Origin: Streptomyces sp. DG1A-41
Lineage (GTDB): Bacteria > Actinomycetota > Actinomycetes > Streptomycetales > Streptomycetaceae
NCBI RefSeq assembly: GCF_037055355.1
Contig: NZ_CP146350.1
Coordinates: 62,001-126,000 of the forward strand
Direction: 5' to 3'
DNA length: 64,000 nt
Shown: positions 17,109 to 25,814 of the stretch, piece after piece
Layout of the letters: the number at the start of each line of letters is the position of its first letter
How positions within the stretch are numbered: the first letter of the stretch is position 1
The notes under the pieces: generated by a model
Databases searched by the model: none
What the model was told of the DNA's origin: nothing
What the model saw: only the letters and a program-made list of their open reading frames with translations
Made by a program: the position numbers and the translations under genes

Positions 17109-17699
17109 ATGGTGCGCAGGAACGCCGAGCGAAGGGCGGCCCTCGTGGATGGCGCCATCGAGGTCCTGGCCAGGGAGGGCGCGCGCGGTCTGACGTTCCG
17201 GGCGGTGGACTCCGAGGCCGGTGTGCCCGCCGGTACGGCCTCCAACTACTTCGCCAACCGCGATGACCTGCTCACCCAGGCCGGCGCCCGTGTCTACGAG
17301 CGGCTCCAGCCCGACGAGGCAACCATCACGCGGCAGCGGGCGAGAACCCGAGACCGGGAGGCCTACGCGGTCCTGATGCGCGAACTCGTCGGCCGTATCA
17401 GCGACTTCCGCACCGGCTACCTCGCACTCCTCGAACTGCGGCTGGAGGCCACCCGGCGGCCCGAGCTCCGCGCGGTGCTGACCGAACAGGTGCGTGCCGA
17501 CCTCCACGCCAATGTGGCCTACCACGAGGAATCCGGCCTGCCTGGCGACGCCACCGCCGTCAAGTTGCTGTACCTGACGCTCAACTGGCTGATCGTCGAG
17601 CAGCTCACTCTCCCGGACGTGCTCTCGGAGGCCGAGCGCGAACGACTCGTGACGGCCGCGGTCGAACGGCTGACAACGGGCCTTCCCCAGCTGGACTGA
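17109..17699 (+). CDS. TetR/AcrR family transcriptional regulator
   Basis: 196 residues from the ATG at 17109, which has GGAG eight bases upstream; ATG 17091 lies inside the repeated operator and is less likely. The helix-turn-helix is clear: ALVDGAIEVLAREGARGLTF, then AVDSEAGVPAGTASNYFANRDDLL. The C-terminal helices with LELRLEATRRPELRAVL and LLYLTLNWLIVEQLTLP resemble the TetR_C_17-type dimer domain. It probably represses the divergent DHFR-like gene and itself through the CGTAGTACT repeats. The ligand is unknown. Confidence 0.9.
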   Translation: MVRRNAERRAALVDGAIEVLAREGARGLTFRAVDSEAGVPAGTASNYFANRDDLLTQAGARVYERLQPDEATITRQRARTRDREAYAVLMRELVGRISDFRTGYLALLELRLEATRRPELRAVLTEQVRADLHANVAYHEESGLPGDATAVKLLYLTLNWLIVEQLTLPDVLSEAERERLVTAAVERLTTGLPQLD

Positions 17700-17873
17700 G
17701 TGCCGGGCGAGTCGGTATCAGGGCCAGTGCGTGCCCTGCCGTGGGGCTCATTGCCGACGGTGCCTGGGTTGGGGTTTTGCGATCGCGGTCGCGCAGCGGC
17801 CTCCCGCATAGAGGCGCGGCCGCCGGCACCGCGAGTCGATGGCGGTGCCGGTCGGACGTGGGACGTACGCAGG

Positions 17874-19079
17874 TCAGTTGAGGGGGTCGAGGGTGAGGTA
17901 GGCCTGGCGTGGGGTGCCGTCGTGCACGAGGGATTCGTGGTGGCCGACGTCGTCGAAGGCGAAGGCGTATGCCTTGCCGTCGGCCATCTGGGCATGGATC
18001 TTGCGGGCGTAGTGGTTGGTGACGTCGTCCTTGTAGAAGGCGTCGGCGCTGGAGTCGGGCTGGTGGGGATTGACCAGCAGGGTGGAACGGTTGAAGCCGG
18101 CGCACAGGGTGCGTGAGATCGGGCCGCGGACCTGGTCGTTCGGTGCGTCGAGCTTTCTGTGGCAGCCGAAGACGGAGGAGGCGTCCGGCTTTTCGAAGCT
18201 GGTGACGGTGGTGCCGGCGGTGTCGGTGAAACGCATGACGTTGCCGGACACGTGGCCGTGGTATCTGACTCCCGGCCGGTCGGCGAACGGGGTGACCGTC
18301 AGGGTCGACGTGGAGTACTTCTGCCAGACGCGGTTGATGTAGTCGTCCATGACGGTGGGCGGCAGTGCGCCGGTCTCCAGGCCGTACAGCGGGGACAGGG
18401 CGCGCAGTACGGTGCCGTCGGTACGGGTCTGGATCAGGCCGGACCAGCCTCCGGGCTGTCCCCTGAGGGCGTTGAAGAAGCCGTGGTAGCCGCCGGGCTT
18501 GAGGCGGCCGGTGGTTGCGGTGGTTCCGTCTGCTCGCTGGACTCCTACCGCATACGGTGCGGAGAACATGTCGACCTGTGTGCTGTTGATCCATAGGCCG
18601 GCGTCGTTGAGTGTGTACTCCGACCAGTTGAACAGGATGTTCCGGTTGGGGTCGGTCGGGTTCTGCACAGCGGGCTGGACCAGGCCGCCGGTGGTGAGCT
18701 TGAACACCAGTTTCTGGCCGTAGGAGAAGTACACACGGCCGGAGAACTTCGGCATGCGGATCGTTGTCGACTGACCTGCGGCCGGGCCCGGGATCGAAGC
18801 GTCGGGGGCGGGAGTCGGTGGGCTGCCGCCCGCCGGCCAGGGGTGGAACGTGCCGTTCGCGTCGGCCCAGCCCTGCCGTCCGGTCGACAGTTCGGTGCCG
18901 ATGTTGTAGATGTACACCTGCTCGCCGCGGGCCGAGTTGTTGGCGATCTTCAGAGGAATCGTCGCCGGGACGGCGGCGTGGGCCGGCGTACCCGCTCCGG
19001 TCGCGAGAAGCGAGCCGGTCAGGCCCGTCGCGAGGGACAGCCCGACAGCTGCGATGCGGCGTCTGAGAGTGCGTAACAT
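17874..19079 (-). CDS. Secreted GH64 beta-1,3-glucanase
   Basis: 401 residues. Signal peptide at residues 1-35 (basic LRTLRRR, hydrophobic AAVGLSLATGLTGSLLA, AHA cleavage). The rest fits a thaumatin-like GH64 catalytic domain of laminaripentaose-producing type: IPLKIANNSARGEQVYIYN, GRVYFSYGQKLVFKL, LFNWSEYTLND, MFSAPYAVGVQ, and the C-terminal AFAFDDVGHHESLVHDG with its acidic residues. It would release oligosaccharides from beta-1,3-glucan of fungal walls outside the cell. No carbohydrate-binding module is attached. A perfect LacI-type palindrome lies 40 bp upstream, pointing to sugar-controlled expression. Full length and intact. Confidence 0.93.
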   Translation of the reverse strand: MLRTLRRRIAAVGLSLATGLTGSLLATGAGTPAHAAVPATIPLKIANNSARGEQVYIYNIGTELSTGRQGWADANGTFHPWPAGGSPPTPAPDASIPGPAAGQSTTIRMPKFSGRVYFSYGQKLVFKLTTGGLVQPAVQNPTDPNRNILFNWSEYTLNDAGLWINSTQVDMFSAPYAVGVQRADGTTATTGRLKPGGYHGFFNALRGQPGGWSGLIQTRTDGTVLRALSPLYGLETGALPPTVMDDYINRVWQKYSTSTLTVTPFADRPGVRYHGHVSGNVMRFTDTAGTTVTSFEKPDASSVFGCHRKLDAPNDQVRGPISRTLCAGFNRSTLLVNPHQPDSSADAFYKDDVTNHYARKIHAQMADGKAYAFAFDDVGHHESLVHDGTPRQAYLTLDPLN

Positions 19080-19118
19080 GCTCTGTCTCCGTTCGACAAT
19101 GGCCGATCCGGGAAAAGG

Positions 19119-19132
19119 TGAGAGCGCTCTCA
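19119..19132. promoter_or_regulatory. LacI-family operator, CebR-like palindrome
   Basis: TGAGAGCGCTCTCA is a perfect 14-bp palindrome, 40 bp upstream of the GH64 start. It differs from the known CebR box of Streptomyces (TGGGAGCGCTCCCA) at one symmetrical pair, so a LacI-family sugar repressor is the likely ligand. Confidence 0.75.
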
Positions 19133-19427
19133 GAGCGTGCCGCGTTGGTCCGGACCTGTCAATGTGCCGGGACGGACGAGGGGGTCAGTGACCGAGCGCC
19201 CCGTCGGTCTCCTCGAGGAGGAGGTCGACGTGGTCGCGGGTCCAGTCCTTCGTGGTGGAGCATCTGCCGACCTGCGGCCGTACCCGGATCGCGCACATCA
19301 CCGGTGACCCGGGGTAGCGGGCCGAAGCCGCGCTCGCCGACGCCGGCGCGGTCGGGAGTCGAGACCCTGCCCTGCCGGGTGGTGATCAGGAGGTCGACGG
19401 TGCCGCTGTCGTGAGCCGGCTGACCGG
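19133..19427 (-). other. Gap with a possible short C-terminal gene remnant
   Basis: No full gene. On the minus strand one frame reads MCAIRVRPQVGRCSTTKDWT and then DHVDLLLEETDGALGH, with a stop at about 19187. The codon pattern is good but there is no credible upstream part, so it may be the tail of a lost gene. I do not recognise the family. The GH64 promoter must lie close to 19100-19150. Confidence 0.3.
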
Positions 19428-20669
19428 TCACGACGCGAGTCGGTCGAGCGCGGCCCGGACCGGTGCCACGCCGTCCTCCCGGGCCAGCCGGCGTGCCAGG
19501 GCCTGGGCGCGCCGGCGGTAGGCGGGGGCGGTCGTGGCGCGGCGCAGGGCGGGGGCGAGGGCCTCGGCGGTGAGGCGGCGCAGCGGGACGGCGCGGGGAG
19601 CGGTGCCCAGTGCGACGAGACGGGCCGCCCAGAACCCGGCGTCGAACTGCACGGGCACCTTCACGGTGGGGACGCCCGCGCGCAGGACGGCGGCTGTGGT
19701 GCCGGCCCCGGCGTGGTGGACCACTGCGGCCATACGGGGAAACAGGAGCGCGTGCGGTACGTCGCCGACCGTGATCACGTCGTCGGCGTCAGCGGCGAGG
19801 CCCGCCCACCCGTGCTGGATCACGCCGCGCAGTCCCGCCGCGCGCAGGGCGCGCACGATCTCGCCGCTGAGGCGTTCGGGGTCCGGCACGGTGGCGCTGC
19901 CCAGCCCGACGAAGACCGGGGCGGGCCCTGCGGCGAGGAACTCCTCCAGTTCCCCGGGCAGTCTGCGAGTGTCGTACGGCCACCAGTATCCGGTGATCTC
20001 CAGTCCGGGCCGCCAGTCCCGGGGGCGGGGCACCACCAGCTCGCTGAATCCGTGCAGCACGGGCCACCGCGCTCGCTCATGGGCCCGGCGGAGCGCGGAC
20101 GCCCCACGCAGGGTCATACCGTGCCGGGAGCGCAGCCGGCGCATGGCCTGGGTGAAGACCCGGTCGACGGCGGTGGTGACGGCCAGTCCGCCCAGGTGGT
20201 TGCCCACGGTGCCGAGCGAGCGTCCGCCGAGCATCGGCGCTCCGAACTCGCGTGTCGGATGCTGGGGTTGGAGGAACAGTCCGAGGCTGGGCAGGGCCAG
20301 GCCCTCGGCGATGGCGCGGCCCAGCGGTGCCACGGCACCGGCGGCCAGGACGGCGTCCGCGCCGCGGGCCGCCTGGACCAGGGCGTCGGTCATCTCCTCG
20401 GCCGCGGACCGTGCCATCGACGCCGCGCGCAGCAGCTTGCCGAGCCCTGTGGTGCTGGCGTGCAGGCTGCGGCCGCGGTCGGAGTGCGACACCGCGTGCG
20501 GGTCGACCGGGGTCGGATGGAACCGCACCCCGGAACCGGCGACCAGCGGCTCGAACCGGCCGTGGGTGGCGAGCGTGACGTCGTGCCCGCCCCGCACCAG
20601 CCCCGCGCCCAGCCCGGTGTACGGCGCGACGTCGCCGCGCGATCCCGCCGTCATGATCACCACGCGCAT
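19428..20669 (-). CDS. MGT/UGT-type glycosyltransferase
   Basis: 413 residues from an ATG at 20669; a longer frame to 20810 is not needed because VVIMTAGSRGDVAPYTGLGAG is the normal first strand and helix of GT1 enzymes. The C-terminal donor-binding half has PVFVGLGSATVPD, DVPHALLFPRMAAVVHHAGAG and TTAAVLRAGVPTVKVPVQFD, the PSPG-like motif with the nucleotide-sugar-contacting HxGxGT. It most resembles macrolide and sterol glucosyltransferases, so a hydrophobic natural product or lipid is a plausible acceptor. It sits next to a broken P450 on the same strand, which may once have belonged to the same tailoring set. Confidence 0.9.
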   Translation of the reverse strand: MRVVIMTAGSRGDVAPYTGLGAGLVRGGHDVTLATHGRFEPLVAGSGVRFHPTPVDPHAVSHSDRGRSLHASTTGLGKLLRAASMARSAAEEMTDALVQAARGADAVLAAGAVAPLGRAIAEGLALPSLGLFLQPQHPTREFGAPMLGGRSLGTVGNHLGGLAVTTAVDRVFTQAMRRLRSRHGMTLRGASALRRAHERARWPVLHGFSELVVPRPRDWRPGLEITGYWWPYDTRRLPGELEEFLAAGPAPVFVGLGSATVPDPERLSGEIVRALRAAGLRGVIQHGWAGLAADADDVITVGDVPHALLFPRMAAVVHHAGAGTTAAVLRAGVPTVKVPVQFDAGFWAARLVALGTAPRAVPLRRLTAEALAPALRRATTAPAYRRRAQALARRLAREDGVAPVRAALDRLAS

Positions 20670-20846
20670 GGGTCCCAGTGTGGACCGACCGGGCCGGCGA
20701 CACGCGGTGTACGGCGGCCGGCGTCCGAGAATCGCCGGTGCAGGTGATGCCTGCGGCTCGTGAGCGGGGTCGGTCGGCGTCCAGTGCTTCGAGCAGGCGG
20801 GTGGCGGCATGGCGCAGGCGATGGGAGGGGTCGGTCGTGAGCGCGG

Positions 20847-21205
20847 TCAGCCGCCTGTGGGGGCCTCGCTTCCTGGTGGCAACGTACCGGTCGCCACCAC
20901 CCAGCGTTCGAGATCGAGCACGGCCTCGTAACGGACCGGCTCGTGCCGGTACTCCAGGCCGCGCAGGAAGCGTCGTACGTCGTCGTGGGTGTGCTCGTCG
21001 CTCTCGTCGTCCCCGTCGAGCAGCGACAGGGCGGCGGCCCGGACCTCGTCGGATTCGGCGCCGCCGGCAGGCGCCGTACGGCGGGCAGGGCGCGGGTGAG
21101 GCCGTCGAGGGCGTTGCGTGCGCGCCAGGTGTGCTGTCCGCCGGCAGCGAGAACGGTGATCAGGGCCCGGGCCACGGGGCGGCGTTCCCAGAAGCGGAGG
21201 GGGCT
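20847..21205 (-). pseudogene. C-terminal fragment of a HEAT-repeat-like protein
   Basis: After the P450 piece ends at about 21205 the minus strand reads LRFWERRPVARALITVLAAG and RARNALDGLTRALPAVRRLP. A shift near 21060 then leads to DEVRAAALSLLDGDDESDEH, RRFLRGLEYRHEPVRYEAVL and a TGA at 20847. The helical pairs with RxxA patterns look like HEAT repeats, and the acidic C-terminal part is typical of a stand-alone protein end. The N-terminal part is missing. The family guess rests on pattern only. Confidence 0.5.
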
Positions 21206-22299
21206 CCAGACCACGTCGGCGCCCTGGGGAACGAGGTGGCCGCCCAGGTCGATGTCGCGGGTGGCGGTCCGGGTCACCAGCCAGGCCGGCCCGTACTTGC
21301 GAATGGCTTCCTGCAACACCCGGCGGGCGTACGGGAGGTGTCCGAGGTCGTCGTAGCGCAGGGGGCGGTCCCCGCAGACCGTGGCGAGTTCCTCGCGCAG
21401 TCGCTTCTCGACCCGCGGATGACGGGAGATCTCGTACAGCGTCCAGGCGAGCGTGGTCCCGGTGGTCTCGATCGCTCCGGTCAGCAGGGTGATGGCCTCG
21501 TCCTGGAGCTGCTGACGGGTCAGCGGGTCCTCGGCGGTCAGCAGGATGTCGAAGAGGCCGGTCTGCTGCTCACGGGCCGCCGCGTGCGGGCATCCGGCGG
21601 CGTCCGCGGCCGTTTCGGCGTCGCAGGAAAGGCCGGCCGCCCGGCCGGCGCGGTGGTCGATGGCCTGGTCGATGAGGGCACGCAGGCGGGCCACGCGCTG
21701 CGCGTGCGCCCGGTTGGCGGGCAACGCCCACGGCGGAAGGGATGGTCTGCCGGATCGTTCCCTTCATGATCTGCGGCGTCAGCGCGGCGAACTCGCCCTC
21801 CAGGTGGGCGGGCAGGTCCGCTCCGAACAGGGCGACGAGGAAGGCTCCGAGAGTGACCTCGTTCATGTCCTCGTACACGTCGCGTAACCGCACCTCGGGC
21901 CACGCGCCGACCATCGCCGCGACCTGCTCGATCATGGCGTCGCCGAACGGTCGGCGATGTGCGCCTTGTCGAACATGGGCTGCATCAGACGCCGGTTGCG
22001 CAGGTGGGCGTCGCCGTCCGCGATCGTGGCGAGCCCGTCGCCGAAGAAGACACGCAGGGCATCGATGATCTTGCCGCCCTTGGCGTAGTGCGCGGCGTCG
22101 GTCGCCAGGACCTTGCGGTCAGGACGGGGTCGGTGACGACGTAGGCCGGGGTGGGGCGTATCCGGATGCGCACCACGGGTCCGTGCGAGCGGAGGGAGCT
22201 GATGAACGGCAGAGGGCTGCGGGCGAGTTGGAGGCCGTGGCCGATCAGGGCGAGGCTTCCGGGGGCGGTGCGCGTGGGGGACGTCGCGGGAGCGTTCAT
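21205..22299 (-). pseudogene. Cytochrome P450, multiply frameshifted and lacking the haem loop
   Basis: From an ATG at 22299 (NAPATSPTRTAPGSLALIGH) P450 segments appear in three frames: SPLPFISSLRSHGPVVRIRI, FGDGLATIADGDAHLRNRRL (helix C, with breaks near 22120 and 21945), VRLRDVYEDMNEVTLGAFLV, and after a break near 21735 the I-helix LLTGAIETTGTTLAWTLYEI, the K-helix ExxR (ELATVCG to QEAIRKYGPAWLVTR) and GADVVWSP. The FxxGxRxC haem-binding loop is absent because the sequence switches to another gene at about 21205. At least three frameshifts plus this truncation make it a clear pseudogene. Confidence 0.82.
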
Positions 22300-22450
22300 G
22301 ACCGGTTTCACTCCCTGTGGGGGCGACAAACGATCGATGCACGCCCACCGCGTGATCGCGAAGTGCCCTCTCTCGGTGATCAGTGCGTCACATCCGATTC
22401 GCCGGGCACCGGGCGGGTAGGCGCTCCCCCTCTCATGACCGGAGGTGGAG

Positions 22451-23316
22451 ATGGACATCGGTATAGGTCTTCCCAACACGGTTCCCGGGACCGAGGGTTC
22501 GGTTCTCGTGGAGTGGGCCCGGCGGGCGGAGGAAACGGGGTTCAGTACGCTCGGGACGATCGGGCGGCTGGTCTACCCGGGGTACGAGGAACTGGTCGCG
22601 CTGAGTGCGGCCGCTGCGGTCACCACTCGGATCCGGCTGACGACGAGTGTGCTGCTGGGGCCGCTGTACACGAACAGCGCGCTGCTGGCGAAGCAGGCGG
22701 CCTCGGTCGACCGGCTCTCCGGGGGAGGTTCGTGCTCGGTGTGGGGCTGGGCGGGCGTGACGACGACTTCGCCGCGAGCGGTCTGTCCACCGCGGGCCGG
22801 GGGCGCCGACTGGAGGAACAACTGGCGGAGATGAAACGCGTCTGGTCGGGCGAGGAGCGGGGGATCGCCGGTGCGATCGGGCCGGCACCCGTGCGCGAGG
22901 GTGGTCCCGAGCTCGTCCTGGGCGGGTCCACCCCGGCCGGTTTCCGGCGGGTGGCCCGGCTGGCCGACGGCTGGATCATGGGCGGTGGCACGCCGGAGAT
23001 GTTCGCGGAGGCCTCGGCCGGTGTCGATGCCGCGTGGAAGGAGGCCGGGCGTACCGGCGCGCCGCGCAAGCTGGCACTTGCGTACTTCGCGCTCGGCCCG
23101 GACGCCCGGGCTCACGCGGACGGCTATCTCCGGCACTACTACGGCTTCCTCGGCGACGCCGCCGCGCAGATCGCGGCGAGTGCCGCGGTGAGTGCGCAGA
23201 TGGTGACGTCGTACGCCGACTCGTTCGCCGCGGCCGGCTGTGACGAGCTCATCTTCGTGCCCGCGGCGTCGGGGCTGGAGCAGGTGGGGCTGCTCGCCGA
23301 GGCGACGGCCGGCTGA
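22451..23316 (+). pseudogene. LLM-class flavin/F420 oxidoreductase with one frameshift
   Basis: From the ATG at 22451 (GGAGG upstream) the first 93 codons read MDIGIGLPNTVPGTEGSVLV, LTTSVLLGPLYTNSALLAKQ and VDRLSGGG. The frame then changes in a run of five G near 22728, where six would continue as RFVLGVGLGGRDDDF. The second frame holds the rest: LVLGGSTPAGFRRVARLADG, WIMGGGTPEMFAEA and the C-terminal barrel, to a TGA at 23316. One inserted G gives a normal bacterial luciferase-like protein of 288 residues. A lesion in a G homopolymer could be real or a sequencing error. Confidence 0.8.
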
Positions 23317-23335
23317 AGCGCCGGCGCACCGTCAC

Positions 23336-24478
23336 TCAGCCCTCGGGGGCGCCCGGTTCGGGGAGCGTGATTCCGGCCTGCTCGGCGCGGAGTTCGGAAC
23401 GGACGAGTTCCAGGAGGCGGCCCGTCCAGTTCCGGCCCCGTCCGCCGTTGTCGCCCCAGTAGCCGGACTCGGAGTCGTCGTAGACGAGTGTCGCGTCGTG
23501 CGTGTCCAGGAGGATCCGGGCGAGGGCCGGGTGCCGGGTGTACTTGGCCCTCAGCAGGGCGGTCATGACGGCGGTCCGGGTCTGATCCCACCCGTCGCGA
23601 CGGGGAGCGCCGGCTGCCGTTTCCTGGGCGGCGTACACGGTGTTCGCGTCCCTGATGGCGGCCCGTGCGCCGGGGTCCGTGGTGGAGAGGGCCCAGTACG
23701 CGTGGCCGACAGAGGGGTAGGTGACGCCGTCGACGAGGACGGGGGCGGGGAAGTCGTTGCGGAGGGCCTTCGTGCCCGGGTCGTCCGAGGGCTTGCGGGA
23801 ATGGCTCTGGTACAGGTGGATCGCGGGGGTGATCGGTGTCGCGGGCCCGTCCGCCGGGACTCGTTCGGGCCGTTCCGCGATCCGCTTCGCCCGGTCCTCG
23901 AAGTAGGCGATCGCGTCGTCGTACTCGTCCTGTGTGACCGTTTCGCCGAGCGGGGCGCCGTCCAGGTGCTCGCCGGGTCCGGTCACCAGGACCTGGAGCG
24001 GCCCGTCCTTGCGGTCCATGTCGCCGAGCGCGTAGTGGCGTTGAGTTTCGGGGATGGCGAGGTAGGCAGCGCGGGCGGCGGCCCGGTTCTCCTCGGTCCG
24101 GTCGGAGAGGAACACGTCGACGGCGGCCAGGCAGCGGTCCGTCGAGTCCGGGCGTCCGTTGAGCTGGTCGATGGTGTCGCGGACCTCGGACAGCAGCAGC
24201 TCGGGCGTGAGCCGGGTGCGCGCCTCGCTGAACCGCCAGGCGGCCAGGTCATGGGCGGACGCCCTGGCCCCGTCCGGGAGTTCGGTGGCGACCCAGCCGC
24301 GGCGCAGCTTCTCCTCGAACTCCTCGAGCGTGACCAGGCCCCAGCAGTCGATCAGCCCGTCCGCGTAGATGAACAGGTCGGTCAGGAAGTAGTCGCCGTT
24401 GCGGATGAAGGCGTGTCGCCAGGTTCCGGGGACGCGGACGCCGTCCGCCGTGCGGTAGGTGATGCGGTTGCCGATCAT
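23336..24478 (-). CDS. NADAR-domain protein with extra N-terminal domain
   Basis: 380 residues. The last 160 fit the NADAR/YbiA fold: KALRNDFPAPVLVDGVTYPS, VGHAYWALSTTDPGARAAI, RTAVMTALLRAKYTRHPALA, LLDTHDATLVYDD and WGDNGGRGRNWTGRLLELVR. NADAR enzymes hydrolyse N-glycosidic bonds of ADP-ribose-like or riboflavin-pathway substrates, and some pair with ADP-ribosyltransferases or act in phage defence. The N-terminal 200 residues (GTWRHAFIRNGDYFLTDLFI, DGLIDCWGLVTLEEFEEKL) form a separate domain I do not recognise. The usual Ser-Glu-His of the NADAR pocket reads Val-Gly-His here, so activity is uncertain. No toxin partner is next to it. Confidence 0.82.
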   Translation of the reverse strand: MIGNRITYRTADGVRVPGTWRHAFIRNGDYFLTDLFIYADGLIDCWGLVTLEEFEEKLRRGWVATELPDGARASAHDLAAWRFSEARTRLTPELLLSEVRDTIDQLNGRPDSTDRCLAAVDVFLSDRTEENRAAARAAYLAIPETQRHYALGDMDRKDGPLQVLVTGPGEHLDGAPLGETVTQDEYDDAIAYFEDRAKRIAERPERVPADGPATPITPAIHLYQSHSRKPSDDPGTKALRNDFPAPVLVDGVTYPSVGHAYWALSTTDPGARAAIRDANTVYAAQETAAGAPRRDGWDQTRTAVMTALLRAKYTRHPALARILLDTHDATLVYDDSESGYWGDNGGRGRNWTGRLLELVRSELRAEQAGITLPEPGAPEG

Positions 24479-24540
24479 TCCGGCATTCTGTCGGAACCGC
24501 TGGTCGGCGCCATGTGTTTGGCGCCTTCGCGGCGACGCAC

Positions 24541-24585
24541 GGGAGCCGGGTCCTCCCCCGCCGTCCGGAGGCGGACCCGGCTCCC
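24541..24585 (-). terminator. Terminator hairpin after the protease gene
   Basis: GGGAGCCGGGTCC (24541-24553) pairs perfectly with GGACCCGGCTCCC (24573-24585). The 13-bp stem lies 15 bp downstream of the protease stop codon (minus strand) and between it and the start of the NADAR gene. Confidence 0.75.
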
Positions 24586-24599
24586 GGTCGGCCGGTGGC

Positions 24600-25607
24600 T
24601 CAGGACGACTGGGCGCTCTGGTACAGCTTCTGGGCGTCCGCGCCGAAGTACGGGCCGTACATGGCGGTGGGCAGGAAGTTGTACTTGAAGCTGTTCACCG
24701 AGGACTGCAGTCCGGTCCCGGTGGCCTCGTCGAACTGGGTGAACCACGGGCCGCCGCTGGAGCCGCCGGTCATGTCGCAGGTCATACCGTGGTCGCTGGA
24801 CAGCAGGAAGTCCCGGTAGGTGGTGCCGCTGCAATAGATGAACTTCTCGCCGTCGTAGGGAGCGGCGGCCGGGAAACCGAAGGCGTACATGGCCTTGTTG
24901 TAGCCGGTGTTGAATGCCAGGCCCTGGCCGCCGACCACGTCGGTCAGCTTCTTGCCGTCCAGCGGGGCGACGACGGCAGCGCCGATGTCGTAGTTGAGGT
25001 CCTCACTGGCCGTCCACTGCGGCGTGGAAAGGATCTTGGACGCGGTCCAGGTGCCGTACGGGCGCTGCCCGTCGTGGTAGCCGGGCACGAACACCCAGTT
25101 GGTGTGCCAGGCTCCCTCCATCTTCACGCAGTGGCCCGCGGTGATCACGGTGCTCTTGTTGGCGCTGGTCACGGCGTTGCCGGAGCAGGAGGCGGTGCGC
25201 CCCTGGTAGGTGAAGAACACCCGCCCGGCGGTCTTGGTCACCGCTCCGCCCCCGGTCCAGGGGCCGCCGGCGTTGGGGATCGCCAGGGGGCCCGGGTCGG
25301 CGGCGGGCGTGCTGGGTGCCACCACGGTCGCCTTGCCCTTGCGGGGTGCCGCGGCCCGCACGTCGGAGCGGTCCACGGTCAGGACGTCGAGCGGGGCGGC
25401 CGCGCGCATCCGCTGCGGGGTCCAGAAGGCGCGGGCGCGTTCCTGCGCAGAGGGCGCCACCGCTCCCGGGTCGGGCGCGGCGCTCGCCGGTGTGGCGGTC
25501 ACGCCGGCCACCAGCAGTGCGGCGACGCCGGCGAGTGCGCCGAGGACGCTGTGCCGAACGCGGGTGCCGCTGCCGGAGGAGCGAAGGCTACGGGGTGTGC
25601 CTGTCAC
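24600..25607 (-). CDS. Secreted trypsin-like serine protease
   Basis: 335 residues from a GTG at 25607, which has GAAGGAGA five bases upstream; the in-frame ATG at 25697 would add 30 polar residues before the signal peptide. Signal peptide: VLGALAGVAALLVAGVTATPASA, followed by a Pro/Ala-rich propeptide-like stretch to about residue 100. The protease domain has the His in VITAGHCV, the Asp in LNYDIGAAVV and the Ser in TGGSSGGPWF, in chymotrypsin order, plus Cys pairs (SCSG...HC and CSG...TCD). It resembles the Streptomyces V8/glutamyl-endopeptidase-like group. Secreted, monocistronic, with a terminator hairpin directly after it. Confidence 0.92.
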   Translation of the reverse strand: MTGTPRSLRSSGSGTRVRHSVLGALAGVAALLVAGVTATPASAAPDPGAVAPSAQERARAFWTPQRMRAAAPLDVLTVDRSDVRAAAPRKGKATVVAPSTPAADPGPLAIPNAGGPWTGGGAVTKTAGRVFFTYQGRTASCSGNAVTSANKSTVITAGHCVKMEGAWHTNWVFVPGYHDGQRPYGTWTASKILSTPQWTASEDLNYDIGAAVVAPLDGKKLTDVVGGQGLAFNTGYNKAMYAFGFPAAAPYDGEKFIYCSGTTYRDFLLSSDHGMTCDMTGGSSGGPWFTQFDEATGTGLQSSVNSFKYNFLPTAMYGPYFGADAQKLYQSAQSS

Positions 25608-25756
25608 GCGGTCTCCTTCTGCTGTGAGGGCCGGGCGGTGGGGCTCATCCACCCGGTCAGGCAGCGGTGTCGCTGCGAGCCACGGGCAGCGTGCCACCAG
25701 GAGACCGACTTGGACAGGTCCATGTCACAAAGATGACCGAAACGCGCACAAAAGAA

Positions 25757-25790
25757 CCCGGCCTCCACCACGTCTGTGATGGAGGCCGGG
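25757..25790 (-). terminator. Intrinsic terminator of the SRPBCC gene
   Basis: CCCGGCCTCCA (25757-25767) and TGGAGGCCGGG (25780-25790) form an 11-bp perfect stem with a 12-base loop. On the minus strand it is followed by TTCTTTTGTG, a U-rich tail, 25 bp after the SRPBCC stop. One of the few U-tailed terminators in this window. Confidence 0.85.
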
Positions 25791-25814
25791 GCCGGAAGAG
25801 CGGGGCCCTGGGTG

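Noticed and set aside
24459..25736. 425-codon plus-strand open frame over the protease
   Set aside because: Antisense of a protease with an intact catalytic triad and signal peptide.
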